Assembly (NCBI GenBank): GCA_027056825.1
Contig: JALUJS010000431.1
Span: 1-8,590, forward strand
Source: Candidatus Krumholzibacteriia bacterium
GTDB taxonomy: Bacteria > Krumholzibacteriota > Krumholzibacteriia > LZORAL124-64-63
DNA: 8,590 nt
Direction of reading: 5' to 3'
The position numbers were made by a program, and so were the translations under genes. Of the stretch, positions 1 to 7,279 are shown in pieces. How positions within the stretch are numbered: position 1 is the stretch's first letter; every line of letters starts with the position of its first letter. A model generated the notes under the pieces. It saw only the letters and a list, made by a program, of their open reading frames with translations, did not search any database and was not told the DNA's origin.

Positions 1-32
1 TAGACCGCCCGCGCCTACGGGCGGGCGGTCTA
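1..32. repeat. Perfect 12-bp inverted repeat at the left window edge
   Basis: Bases 1-12 are the exact reverse complement of bases 21-32, with an 8-base loop at 13-20. The pairing runs to the very first base of the window. The TAG at 1-3, which is in frame with the M23 gene, is the mirror image of the CTA at 30-32. This looks like a fold-back at a contig end rather than a biological element, although a natural hairpin cannot be excluded. Confidence 0.85.
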
Positions 33-1620
33 CCTGCAGGCAGCCGACGGGACGACGTACGTCTACGCCCATCTTTCGCGCTTCAACGACGAACTGCGGG
101 CCCGCATCGCCGCGGCCAGGGCCCGCAGCGGGCGCTACCGCACCGAGTTGTACTTCAAGCCGGGGGAGATCCCCGTCAGCCGGGGCCAGGTGCTGGGCCT
201 GACCGGCCAGAGCGGCACCGCCGGGCCGCACCTGCACTTCGAGGTCAGGGACGCCGCTCAGCGCCCCCTCAATCCCCTGGCTCGGGGATTTGCCGTACAG
301 GACACCTTCGCGCCGGTGATCTCGTCCCTGCACGCCATTCCCATGACGCCTGCCGCCCGCGTCGGTGCCGGGGGGGATATCCTGGTGGTGAGCGCGCCCG
401 GCGGCGCCGCTCTCGGGGACACCTTGCCGGAACTGGAAATCTCCGGGCCGGTGGCCTTTACCGCCCGCGTCGTCGACCACGTGGATGTGCGTGGTTACCG
501 CCTGGAACCCGAGCAGCTCACGGTGCAGCTTGACGGCAGGACGGTCTACCGGGCCGACAATACCGTCTTCGCCTTCGACCAGGGCAGCCGTTCGCGGCTG
601 GAGTGGTACGGCCGGTTCGCCCGGCGGGAGCGCTGGCTGCACCGCAGGCCGGCCGATGACGTGCCCGGCCGCAGGGGAACGGTCTGGCCCCTGGGAAGCG
701 ACGGTTCGGGTCTGGCGCCGGGTCTCCACCACCTGACCGTCGCGGTCCGGGATCACGCCGGGAACCTGGCCCGCACCGTGCTGCCGCTGCGGGTGGGGGA
801 AGATCCCGGTTCCTGCCCCGGCTGGCGACCCGACACCCTGACGGTGGCGCCGGGCCTGCCGCGGGGGGCCCTGGACGGGGTCCGTCTGAACCCCTTTTTC
901 GTCGCGGGTCCCAACGCGCCGGAATGGACGGTCCGCAGGCTGGATCCGGCCGGTGGGGACCCCGTGCTCGAACCCGCGGAACTCCGGCTGCGCCCGGTCA
1001 GGATCCCGCCCGCGGCCCTCGTCCGGGCCCTGGCCCAGCATCTGGAGCCCACCGGGACCGCGGCCTACGTCCTGAGCGGGGATCTGCCCCTGGAATCGGC
1101 CCTGCCGGTGGAATTCCCCGCCTGGGAGGAGCCTGCGGCCGACCCCGGGCGATGGCGGGTGTACCGCTGGAACGGCGAGGATTGGCAGGCGGTTTCCGAC
1201 GTGATCACCGGACCCGGGGGCAAGCCCGGTTTCAAGCTCACCGCAGGCGGGCTGCACGCCGTCCTGGTGGATGTCCGGGCGCCGGATCTGCGGTTGCCGG
1301 GGGCACGGGACGGAGTACTGATGGTGGCGCCCGGACCGCGATCCACCGTACCGGGTGTGACATTTCCACGCTGGAAAATCTTTCCTGTTGCGTTCAGTGA
1401 ACAAGGATCCGGTATCGACCCGTCGTCGGCTGAAGTGACGTTGGACGGAGTCCCTCTGGTCGTTGAGCCGGATCTGCCGCGGGCCCGCCTGCTGGTGGAA
1501 CTGCCGGCCCGCACCTCGCCGGGATCACACCGGTTGACCGTGGGCCTGTCTGATGTCTGCGGGAACCGGTCTGTCGGTCAATGGAATCTGGAATGCACCG
1601 AGGAAGGACTGTCCCCATGA
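4..1620 (+). CDS. M23/LytM-type peptidoglycan metallopeptidase with Ig-like domains (5' end missing)
   Basis: This is the C-terminal 538 codons of a secreted zinc endopeptidase that probably cleaves cell-wall peptide cross-links. Numbering from the codon at 4-6, the end of the M23 domain is visible: AYGRAVYL (4-11), YAHL with catalytic His23, GQVLGLTG, and GPHLHFEVRD with His76 and zinc-ligand His78. The first zinc ligands (HxxxD) and the signal peptide lie upstream of the window. An insertion of about 30 residues between YAHL and GQVLG, followed by NPLARGF and DTFAPVI, resembles the long M23 proteins of Bacteroidetes and relatives. Behind the peptidase come beta-rich Ig-like segments: about 145-268 (LDGRTVY, then GLHHLTVAVRDHAGN) and about 455-530 (VTLDGVPL, then GSHRLTVGLSDVCGN). 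The TTG at 148 is not the start, because family motifs lie before it. An in-frame TAG sits at 1-3, inside the fold-back. The stop overlaps the next start (ATGA). Confidence 0.85.
   Translation, partial: TARAYGRAVYLQAADGTTYVYAHLSRFNDELRARIAAARARSGRYRTELYFKPGEIPVSRGQVLGLTGQSGTAGPHLHFEVRDAAQRPLNPLARGFAVQDTFAPVISSLHAIPMTPAARVGAGGDILVVSAPGGAALGDTLPELEISGPVAFTARVVDHVDVRGYRLEPEQLTVQLDGRTVYRADNTVFAFDQGSRSRLEWYGRFARRERWLHRRPADDVPGRRGTVWPLGSDGSGLAPGLHHLTVAVRDHAGNLARTVLPLRVGEDPGSCPGWRPDTLTVAPGLPRGALDGVRLNPFFVAGPNAPEWTVRRLDPAGGDPVLEPAELRLRPVRIPPAALVRALAQHLEPTGTAAYVLSGDLPLESALPVEFPAWEEPAADPGRWRVYRWNGEDWQAVSDVITGPGGKPGFKLTAGGLHAVLVDVRAPDLRLPGARDGVLMVAPGPRSTVPGVTFPRWKIFPVAFSEQGSGIDPSSAEVTLDGVPLVVEPDLPRARLLVELPARTSPGSHRLTVGLSDVCGNRSVGQWNLECTEEGLSP
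1601..1607 (+). promoter_or_regulatory. Shine-Dalgarno site that fixes the DUF4405 gene start
   Basis: AGGAAGG lies 9 bases before the ATG at 1617, inside the end of the M23 gene. This supports 1617 as the start over the in-frame ATG at 1581 and fits translational coupling with the upstream gene. Confidence 0.75.
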
Positions 1621-2447
1621 AATTGCGCAGGTTCGTTTCCCTGACCCTCATGATTTCCATCGTGGGAATGCTGGTCAGCAGTGTGGTTCTCTATATCGTT
1701 CCCCAGGGTCGGGTGGCCTATTGGGCGGGCTGGAAACTGTGGGGCATGGACAAGACCCAGTGGGGGAACATCCACACCAATCTGGGCCTTGTCATGATCC
1801 TGGCCGGGGCCTTGCACATCTGGTACAACTGGGGTGCCATCAAGGTTTATCTCAAGAACAAGGCCCGGCAGATCCGGGTTTTTACCCCTGAATTTACAGC
1901 GGCCGCGGGCCTTTGCACCGTGGTGGTCTGCTTCACCCTTTTGCAATGGCCCCCGCTGGCATGGATCCAGAGTGCGGGGGAGGGGATCAAGAATGACGCT
2001 GAGATCGCCCTGGGATCGCCGCCATACGGCCATGCAGAAAAATCCAGCCTGCGGAATTTCCTGCGCAATGTCGGGCTCGATCCGGCAGTGGCGCGAGCCA
2101 ATCTGGATTCCGCGGGCATCAATGTGGATGACCCGGAGATCAGCATTGCCGACCTCGCCGCGGTCAACGGGCTGACTCCCCAAGAGCTTTACGCAATTAT
2201 GCAGCGTGACAGCGAGGGATCTCCGGGGGTGAAAACAGGATTACCCCCGACCATGCCCATGGGTAGCGGCCGCAAGACCCTGGCGGAATTCTGCGCCGAT
2301 TTCGGATTGGAAGAGGCCTGGGCGGCAGCCACCCTCAAGCGAGCCGGCTGGACGCTGGAAACCGGCGCGACGCTGCGGGATATCGCTGAAGCCAACGGGC
2401 GGGAACCTCTTGATCTGGTTGATGTATTGCGCCATGCGGGCCAATGA
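1617..2447 (+). CDS. DUF4405 membrane protein with two C-terminal tandem repeats
   Basis: This is a 276-residue inner-membrane protein of unknown function. Residues 1-80 match the DUF4405 pattern: TM1 at about 6-28, then VPQGRVAYW, GMDKTQWGNIH, TM2 at about 50-72 ending HIWYNW, then a basic stretch. TM3 follows at about 92-113. TM2 carries His53 and His67, spaced H-x13-H as in haem-binding helices of cytochrome b, but TM1 and TM3 have no histidine, so haem binding is only a possibility. After a PPYGHAEKSS motif (135-144) come two diverged copies of a helical unit, 142-195 and 219-271. They share the pattern L..F....GL......L..AG...........IA..NG..P..L (L or A varies in places). These probably lie outside the cytoplasm. 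The start at 1617 has a good ribosome site and overlaps the M23 stop, which suggests a shared envelope role. Confidence 0.8.
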   Translation: MKLRRFVSLTLMISIVGMLVSSVVLYIVPQGRVAYWAGWKLWGMDKTQWGNIHTNLGLVMILAGALHIWYNWGAIKVYLKNKARQIRVFTPEFTAAAGLCTVVVCFTLLQWPPLAWIQSAGEGIKNDAEIALGSPPYGHAEKSSLRNFLRNVGLDPAVARANLDSAGINVDDPEISIADLAAVNGLTPQELYAIMQRDSEGSPGVKTGLPPTMPMGSGRKTLAEFCADFGLEEAWAAATLKRAGWTLETGATLRDIAEANGREPLDLVDVLRHAGQ

Positions 2448-2471
2448 ACGCGGACCGCTGGCGGCCGATGG

Positions 2472-2500
2472 TTGGCAATATCAGCGCGCCCTGTTATTCT
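2472..2500 (+). promoter_or_regulatory. Predicted sigma70-type promoter for dnaE
   Basis: TTGGCA (2472-2477, 5/6 to consensus) and TATTCT (2495-2500, 4/6) are separated by 17 bases in the gap after the DUF4405 gene. Transcription would begin near 2507, giving a leader of about 40 bases. The region is AT-richer than its surroundings. This is a prediction from sequence only. Confidence 0.5.
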
Positions 2501-2548
2501 GGTCGCTCGCCGTGCAATCGATGAACTCGCAGCAGTGACCCGGGATCC

Positions 2549-5500
2549 ATGACCACCAAGTCCCTCCCCGACAAGTTCGTGCACCTGCACAACCACTCGC
2601 ACTACTCCCTTTTGGACGGGGCGGTCAAGTGCGAGGACATGGCCCAGCGGGCGGCCGACGACGGTCAGCCCGCCCTGGCCATCACCGACCACGGCAACAT
2701 GTTCGGGGCGGTCGACTTCTACCTCCAGTGCACCAAGCGGGGAATCAAGCCCATCATCGGGATGGAGGCCTATGTCACCCGCGACCGCTTCGACCGCAAC
2801 CCGGACAAGGTGCGCAACCGCAGCTTCCACATGGTGCTGCTGGCGAAGAACCGGACCGGCTACCACAACCTGGCCAAGCTGTCGTCCATGGGCTTCCTGG
2901 AGGGGTTCTACTACCGGCCGCGCATCGACCGGGACCTGCTGGCCACCTACAGCGAAGGCATCGTCGGGCTGACCGCCTGCATGAGCGGCGAGCCCAACTG
3001 GCACCTGCGCCAGGGGAACGTCAAGGCGGCCATCGAGGCCGCGGCCGCCTACCGGGACATCCTGGGCCGCGACAACTACTTCCTGGAGATCCAGAACCAC
3101 GGCATCGAGGAGGAGGCCCAGATCCGCCGCCTGATGCCCGAGGTGGCGCGGGAGACCGGCCTGGGCATCATCGCCACCAACGACTGCCACTTCCTGGACC
3201 GCGAGCACCACGAGGCCCACGACATCCTCATGGCCATCCAGACGGGCAAGACCCTCAACGATCCGTCGCGGTGGCGCAGCAACACGCCCGAGGTGTACTA
3301 CAAGTCCACCCGCGAGATGCTGGAGCTGTTCCAGGACTGGCCCGAGGCGGTGGAGAACACCCTGCGCGTGGCGGACATGGTGGACTTCGAGATGGAGCTG
3401 GGCAACCTCCTGCTGCCGGCGTTTCCCATCCCCGAGGAGTTCACCGGTCCGGACGACTACCTGGAACACCTGGCGCGCGAGGGCCTGCAGCGCCGCTACG
3501 GGACCATCACCCCGGAGCTGACCGAGCGCCTGGAATATGAGCTTGGCGTCATCCGCCAGATGGGTTTCGCGGGCTACTTCCTGATCGTGTGGGATTTCAT
3601 CGACGCGGCCCGGCGCATGGACATCCCGGTGGGCCCGGGGCGCGGCTCGGCCGCCGGCAGCCTCGTGTGCTACTGCATAGGCATCACCGACATCGACCCC
3701 ATCCGCCACCAGCTGCTCTTCGAGCGCTTCCTGAACCCCGACCGCATCTCCATGCCGGATATCGACGTGGACTTCTGCTTCGAGAAGCGCGGCGAGGTCA
3801 TCGAGTACGTGGCGCAGAAGTACGGGCGCGAGAACGTGTCACAGATCATCACCTTCGGGACCATGGCCGCCCGCGCGGTCATCAAGGACGTCGCCCGCGT
3901 CCTGGAGTTCAGCTTCGCCGAGAGCGACCGCATCAGCAAGCTGGTGCCCGAGGAGGTGGGCATCACCCTGCGCAAGGCCATCGAGGAGGCGCCGGGGCTG
4001 AAGGAGGTCGCCCGCGAGTCCGATCTGCACGCCAAGCTCCTGCGCAACGCCCTGGTGCTCGAGGGCCTGAACCGCAACACCGGCATCCACGCCGCCGGGG
4101 TGCTCATCACGCCCAGTCCCCTCATCGAGCACGCGCCCCTCTACAAGTCGAACAAGGGCGACATCACCGTCCAGTTCGACATGAAGATGAGCGAGGCCCT
4201 CGGGCTGCTGAAGATGGACTTCCTGGGTCTGCGCACCCTGACGGTCATCGACAAGGCCCTGCACCTGATCGCCGAGACCACCGGCAAACGCATGACCGCG
4301 GAGGAGATCCCCACCGACGACGAAGCCACCTTCAGGCTCCTGCAGGAGGGACGCACCGTCGGCATCTTCCAGCTCGAGAGTTCGGGCATGCAGGAACTGG
4401 TGCGCAAGCTGGCGCCCACCTGCTGGGACGACATCACCGCCATCTGCGCCCTGTACCGGCCCGGTCCGCTGGGCGCGGACATGGACAAGGTCTACGTCGA
4501 GCGCAAGCACGGGCGCATGAAGGTGGAGTACAAGCACCCGGTGCTCGAGCCCATCCTGAAGGACACCTACGGGGTGATCCTCTACCAGGAGCAGGTCATG
4601 CAGATCGCCTCGGTCATGGGCGGGTTCAGCATGGCCGAGGCCGACACGCTGCGCAAGGCCATGGGCAAGAAGAACATGAAGATGATGGCCGAGATGAAGG
4701 TCAAGTTCCTCGCCGGGGCGCAGGCCAAGGGCTTCGACGAAAAGCTCGCCCGCGACGTCTACGAGGAGATGGAGTTCTTCGCCCAGTACGGTTTCAACAA
4801 GAGCCACAGCGCCTCCTACGCGCTGCTGTCCATCCAGACCGCCTGGCTGAAGGCCCATCACCCGGCCGAATTCATGGCCGCCACCATGACCTCGGAGATG
4901 CGCAAGGCCGAACGCGTCACCCAACTCATCGACGAGGTCAAGGCCCTGGGCCTGGGCATCTGCCCCCCGGACATCAACCGGCCCCGGGCCGAGTTCACCG
5001 TCCGCGACGGCGACGTCATCTTCGGGCTGGGGGCCATCAAGGGCGTGGGCGCCTCGGCCATCGAGGCCATAAGCGAGGCGCGCGAGCGCCTCGGCCGCGA
5101 CTTCACCGACCTGTTCGACCTGGTGGAGAACGTCGACCTGCAGAAGGTCAACCGCAAGGTCCTGGAGGGGCTGATCCACGCCGGCGCCCTGGACGGCCTG
5201 CCCGGCCATCGCCGACAGCTACTGCGGAACCTGGACCGCGCCCTGGCCTTCGGGCAGAAGGCCTCCCGCGACCGCGCCCAGGGCCAGGCCTCCCTGTTCG
5301 GCGGCGGGACCGCGGCGGTGTCCCTCAAGCCCGCCCTGCTGGAAGCCGAGCCTTTCGATCCCCTGGTGCGTCTGAGCCTGGAGCGCCGGGCGGTGGGATT
5401 CTTCCTGTCCGGCCACCCCTTCCACGAGTACCGCGAACTGCTGGCCTCCTTGCCCACCGGCACCACCACCGGCGCCCACAAGCGCAGCGAGGGCGCCTGG

Positions 5501-6184
5501 GTGGACCTGGTGGGGGTGATCACTTCCCACACCAAGCACCGCGACCGCAACAAGCGACTCTACGCCCGGGCCCATTTCGAGGACCGGGAGGGGGTCATCG
5601 GACTGGTGGTCTACTCGCGCCTGTACGAACAGGCGAAGGACCTTGTGGAAAGCGACTCCATCCTCGTGGTGGGGGGACGCGTGCAGGTCCGCAGCGACGG
5701 GATGCGGGAGATCGTCGCCGACCGCATCACCCGCATCGACGAGGTGCTCGGCTGCTGGGTGAAGGAATGCTTCCTGGACCTGGATCTCCAGGAGGCGGGG
5801 CCGGAGGGTCTGGCCGCCCTCGACCGTGTTCTGGAGGAATTCGCCACCGCCCGGCCCCTGCGTCCCCTGACGGCCGAGGACCCGGTGGAGGCGACTTCCG
5901 GGGAACCGGGGGGCGGAAGCCCCGCGGGCGAGCCGGAAGGGGATCCGGACGCTCCTCCGGTGGCGCAGGAGGCCGAGCCGGTGATGGCCCGGCCGGTGCC
6001 CCTGGTGGTCCGGGTGGAGCGCGAAGGCAGGACCTGGCTGTTGCGGTCCGGCGCCCGGCGCCTGGCCCTGACCCTGGACAGCTTGCGCCTGTTGCGCGGA
6101 TTGCCGGGCGTGCAACGCGTGCGCATGGACGCCACCCTGCCCGCGGCTCCGGAACGGCCGCGCCGCTTTTCCGGACGGGCTTGA
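2549..6184 (+). CDS. dnaE: DNA polymerase III subunit alpha (DnaE1 type)
   Basis: This is the 1,211-residue replicative polymerase, close to the usual DnaE length (about 1,160). The N-terminal PHP domain (about 10-280) keeps what appear to be all nine metal ligands: His14, His16, Asp23, His48, Glu73, His94, Cys144, Asp212 and His214. This is the pattern of Mycobacterium DnaE1 and Thermus enzymes, unlike E. coli, where several are lost. The polymerase core has GPGRGSAAGSLV (362-373), catalytic Asp404 and Asp406 in PDIDVDF, and Asp557 in KMDFLGLRTL. Next come a helix-hairpin-helix (GLGAIKGVGASAI, 826-838), a clamp-binding motif QASLF (913-917) and an OB fold (about 983-1065, starting WVDLVGVI). 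An acidic Gly/Pro-rich linker (about 1108-1146) leads to a short, poorly conserved tail. ATG 2549 is the only sensible start, with a stop in frame at 2522-2524. The ribosome site is weak. accA follows, as in many bacteria. Confidence 0.98.
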   Translation: MTTKSLPDKFVHLHNHSHYSLLDGAVKCEDMAQRAADDGQPALAITDHGNMFGAVDFYLQCTKRGIKPIIGMEAYVTRDRFDRNPDKVRNRSFHMVLLAKNRTGYHNLAKLSSMGFLEGFYYRPRIDRDLLATYSEGIVGLTACMSGEPNWHLRQGNVKAAIEAAAAYRDILGRDNYFLEIQNHGIEEEAQIRRLMPEVARETGLGIIATNDCHFLDREHHEAHDILMAIQTGKTLNDPSRWRSNTPEVYYKSTREMLELFQDWPEAVENTLRVADMVDFEMELGNLLLPAFPIPEEFTGPDDYLEHLAREGLQRRYGTITPELTERLEYELGVIRQMGFAGYFLIVWDFIDAARRMDIPVGPGRGSAAGSLVCYCIGITDIDPIRHQLLFERFLNPDRISMPDIDVDFCFEKRGEVIEYVAQKYGRENVSQIITFGTMAARAVIKDVARVLEFSFAESDRISKLVPEEVGITLRKAIEEAPGLKEVARESDLHAKLLRNALVLEGLNRNTGIHAAGVLITPSPLIEHAPLYKSNKGDITVQFDMKMSEALGLLKMDFLGLRTLTVIDKALHLIAETTGKRMTAEEIPTDDEATFRLLQEGRTVGIFQLESSGMQELVRKLAPTCWDDITAICALYRPGPLGADMDKVYVERKHGRMKVEYKHPVLEPILKDTYGVILYQEQVMQIASVMGGFSMAEADTLRKAMGKKNMKMMAEMKVKFLAGAQAKGFDEKLARDVYEEMEFFAQYGFNKSHSASYALLSIQTAWLKAHHPAEFMAATMTSEMRKAERVTQLIDEVKALGLGICPPDINRPRAEFTVRDGDVIFGLGAIKGVGASAIEAISEARERLGRDFTDLFDLVENVDLQKVNRKVLEGLIHAGALDGLPGHRRQLLRNLDRALAFGQKASRDRAQGQASLFGGGTAAVSLKPALLEAEPFDPLVRLSLERRAVGFFLSGHPFHEYRELLASLPTGTTTGAHKRSEGAWVDLVGVITSHTKHRDRNKRLYARAHFEDREGVIGLVVYSRLYEQAKDLVESDSILVVGGRVQVRSDGMREIVADRITRIDEVLGCWVKECFLDLDLQEAGPEGLAALDRVLEEFATARPLRPLTAEDPVEATSGEPGGGSPAGEPEGDPDAPPVAQEAEPVMARPVPLVVRVEREGRTWLLRSGARRLALTLDSLRLLRGLPGVQRVRMDATLPAAPERPRRFSGRA

Positions 6185-6208
6185 CACGGGCCCCTGCGGG
6201 TGTCTAAC
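6181..6208 (+). promoter_or_regulatory. Predicted promoter for accA, overlapping the dnaE stop codon
   Basis: A perfect -35 box TTGACA (6181-6186) contains the dnaE TGA stop. With a 16-base spacer it is followed by TCTAAC (6203-6208, 4/6). A dyad, GACAC (6183-6187) and GTGTC (6200-6204), overlaps both boxes and could be a repressor site. The start of transcription would be near 6215, giving a leader of about 50 bases. The weak -10 and the high GC make this moderate evidence. Confidence 0.45.
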
Positions 6209-6222
6209 TCTTGGTTTCCCGG

Positions 6223-6239
6223 GGGAGCGGACGGCTCCC
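6223..6239 (+). other. Small hairpin in the accA leader
   Basis: GGGAGC (6223-6228) pairs with GCTCCC (6234-6239) around a 5-base loop. No T-run follows, so it is not an intrinsic terminator. It lies 13 bases before the accA ribosome site and could shape leader stability or translation. Confidence 0.4.
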
Positions 6240-6262
6240 TGCCGTCAACAGCGAGGTGAAGC

Positions 6263-7243
6263 ATGGACTGGAAGAAGAAGGGCATGTGGCTGGATTTCGA
6301 GATGCCCCTGGTGGAGCTCGAGGAACAGATCCACACCCTGCAGGAATCGGCAGCGGTCAGGGGCATGGACGTCTCCGAGGAAGTGGAGCGCCTGCGCGAG
6401 AAGGCCCGCAAGCTGGGCAAGGAGATCTTCTCCAAGCTGGAACCCTGGCAGCGGGTCCAGCTGGCCCGGCATCCCCGGCGCCCGACCACTCTGGACTACC
6501 TCCAGCACATGTGTTCCGATTTCACCGAGTTGCACGGGGACCGCATGTTCCGCGACGACGAGGCCATCGTGGGGGGCATGGCCCGGCTCGGGGACCGTCC
6601 GGTCATGATCATCGGCCACCAGAAGGGCCGTGACACCAAGAGCAACATCCGCCGCAACTTCGGCATGGCCCACCCCGAGGGCTACCGCAAGGCCCTGCGC
6701 CTGATGGAGATGGCCGCGCGTTTCCAGCGCCCGGTGGTCACCCTCATCGACACCCCGGGCGCCTACCCCGGCGTGGGGGCCGAGGAACGCGGGCAGGCCG
6801 AGGCCATTGCCCGCAACCTGCGGGAAATGGCCGCCCTGCCGGTGCCCATCATCTGCATCGTCACCGGCGAGGGCGGCAGCGGCGGCGCGTTGGCCCTGGG
6901 CGTGGGGGATCGCGTGTTCATGCTGGAGAACAGCATCTACTCGGTCATCAGCCCCGAGGGCTGCGCGGCCATCCTGTGGCGGGACCCGGCCAAGAGCCGG
7001 GAGGCGGCAAAGAACATGAAGCTGACGGCCGCCGACGCCCTCAAGCTGGGCGCCATCGACGGCATCCTGCCCGAGCCCGTGGGCGGGGCCCACCGGGACC
7101 ACGAGGGCATGGCCCGCGAGATCCGGGCCGCGGTGCTGGACCACCTGGCGCGGCTCGATGCGCTGCCGGTGGACGAGATGCTGGACCAGCGCATGCAGAA
7201 GTTCCTGAACATCGGGGTGTTCAACGAGTCCGGCAGGAAATGA
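6263..7243 (+). CDS. accA: Acetyl-CoA carboxylase carboxyltransferase subunit alpha
   Basis: AccA (326 residues; E. coli 319) pairs with AccD to move the carboxyl group from carboxybiotin to acetyl-CoA, making malonyl-CoA, the first committed step of fatty acid synthesis. It acts in the cytoplasm. The N-terminal helical part contains FEMPLVELEEQI (12-23) and LARHPRRPTTLDYL (67-80). The crotonase-fold core has HGDRMFRDD (91-99), GRDTKSNIRRNFGM (122-135), TLIDTPGAYPGVGAEERGQ (160-178), TGEGGSGGALALGVGD (201-216) and YSVISPEGCAAILW (226-239). These glycine-rich segments form the acyl-CoA site and oxyanion holes in the family. The ATG at 6263 follows GAGGTG (6253-6258). No accD is in the window, as expected, since accA is often unlinked from it. 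It lies 78 bases behind dnaE, has its own predicted promoter, and is complete with no missing motif. Confidence 0.98.
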   Translation: MDWKKKGMWLDFEMPLVELEEQIHTLQESAAVRGMDVSEEVERLREKARKLGKEIFSKLEPWQRVQLARHPRRPTTLDYLQHMCSDFTELHGDRMFRDDEAIVGGMARLGDRPVMIIGHQKGRDTKSNIRRNFGMAHPEGYRKALRLMEMAARFQRPVVTLIDTPGAYPGVGAEERGQAEAIARNLREMAALPVPIICIVTGEGGSGGALALGVGDRVFMLENSIYSVISPEGCAAILWRDPAKSREAAKNMKLTAADALKLGAIDGILPEPVGGAHRDHEGMAREIRAAVLDHLARLDALPVDEMLDQRMQKFLNIGVFNESGRK

Positions 7244-7244
7244 C

Positions 7245-7273
7245 TTGACCCTCGTTGCGGGTTGCCGTACAAT
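7245..7273 (+). promoter_or_regulatory. Strong predicted sigma70 promoter (P1) just after accA
   Basis: TTGACC (7245-7250, 5/6) begins two bases after the accA stop codon. TACAAT (7268-7273, 5/6) follows with an ideal 17-base spacer, and transcription would start near 7280. It is the best promoter match in the window. Because an intrinsic terminator ends at 7353, its product may be a short RNA or an attenuated leader for the next operon. Confidence 0.6.
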
Positions 7274-7279
7274 ACTAAT

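Noticed and set aside
148..150. TTG at 148 as the start of the M23 gene
   Set aside because: M23 motifs (AYGRAVYL, YAHL) are already encoded in the same frame upstream, so the gene enters from outside the window.
1581..1583. ATG at 1581 as the start of the DUF4405 gene
   Set aside because: The extra 12 residues are polar and unlike the family. ATG 1617 has AGGAAGG nine bases upstream and starts directly before TM1.
2521..2538. Five-codon reading frame (ATG to TGA) in the dnaE leader as a leader peptide
   Set aside because: No ribosome site, no regulatory codon run and no hairpin pair; too short to support.
2189..3709. Long open frame of 506 codons on the - strand over dnaE
   Set aside because: A mirror frame of GC-rich coding sequence (Val, Ala, Asp and His rich), with no family motif and no ribosome site that I trust.
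3589..6207. Long open frame of 872 codons inside dnaE in another frame
   Set aside because: It is rich in Arg, Gly, Pro and His as expected of a shifted frame in GC-rich DNA, has no recognisable motif, and lies over clear DnaE sequence.
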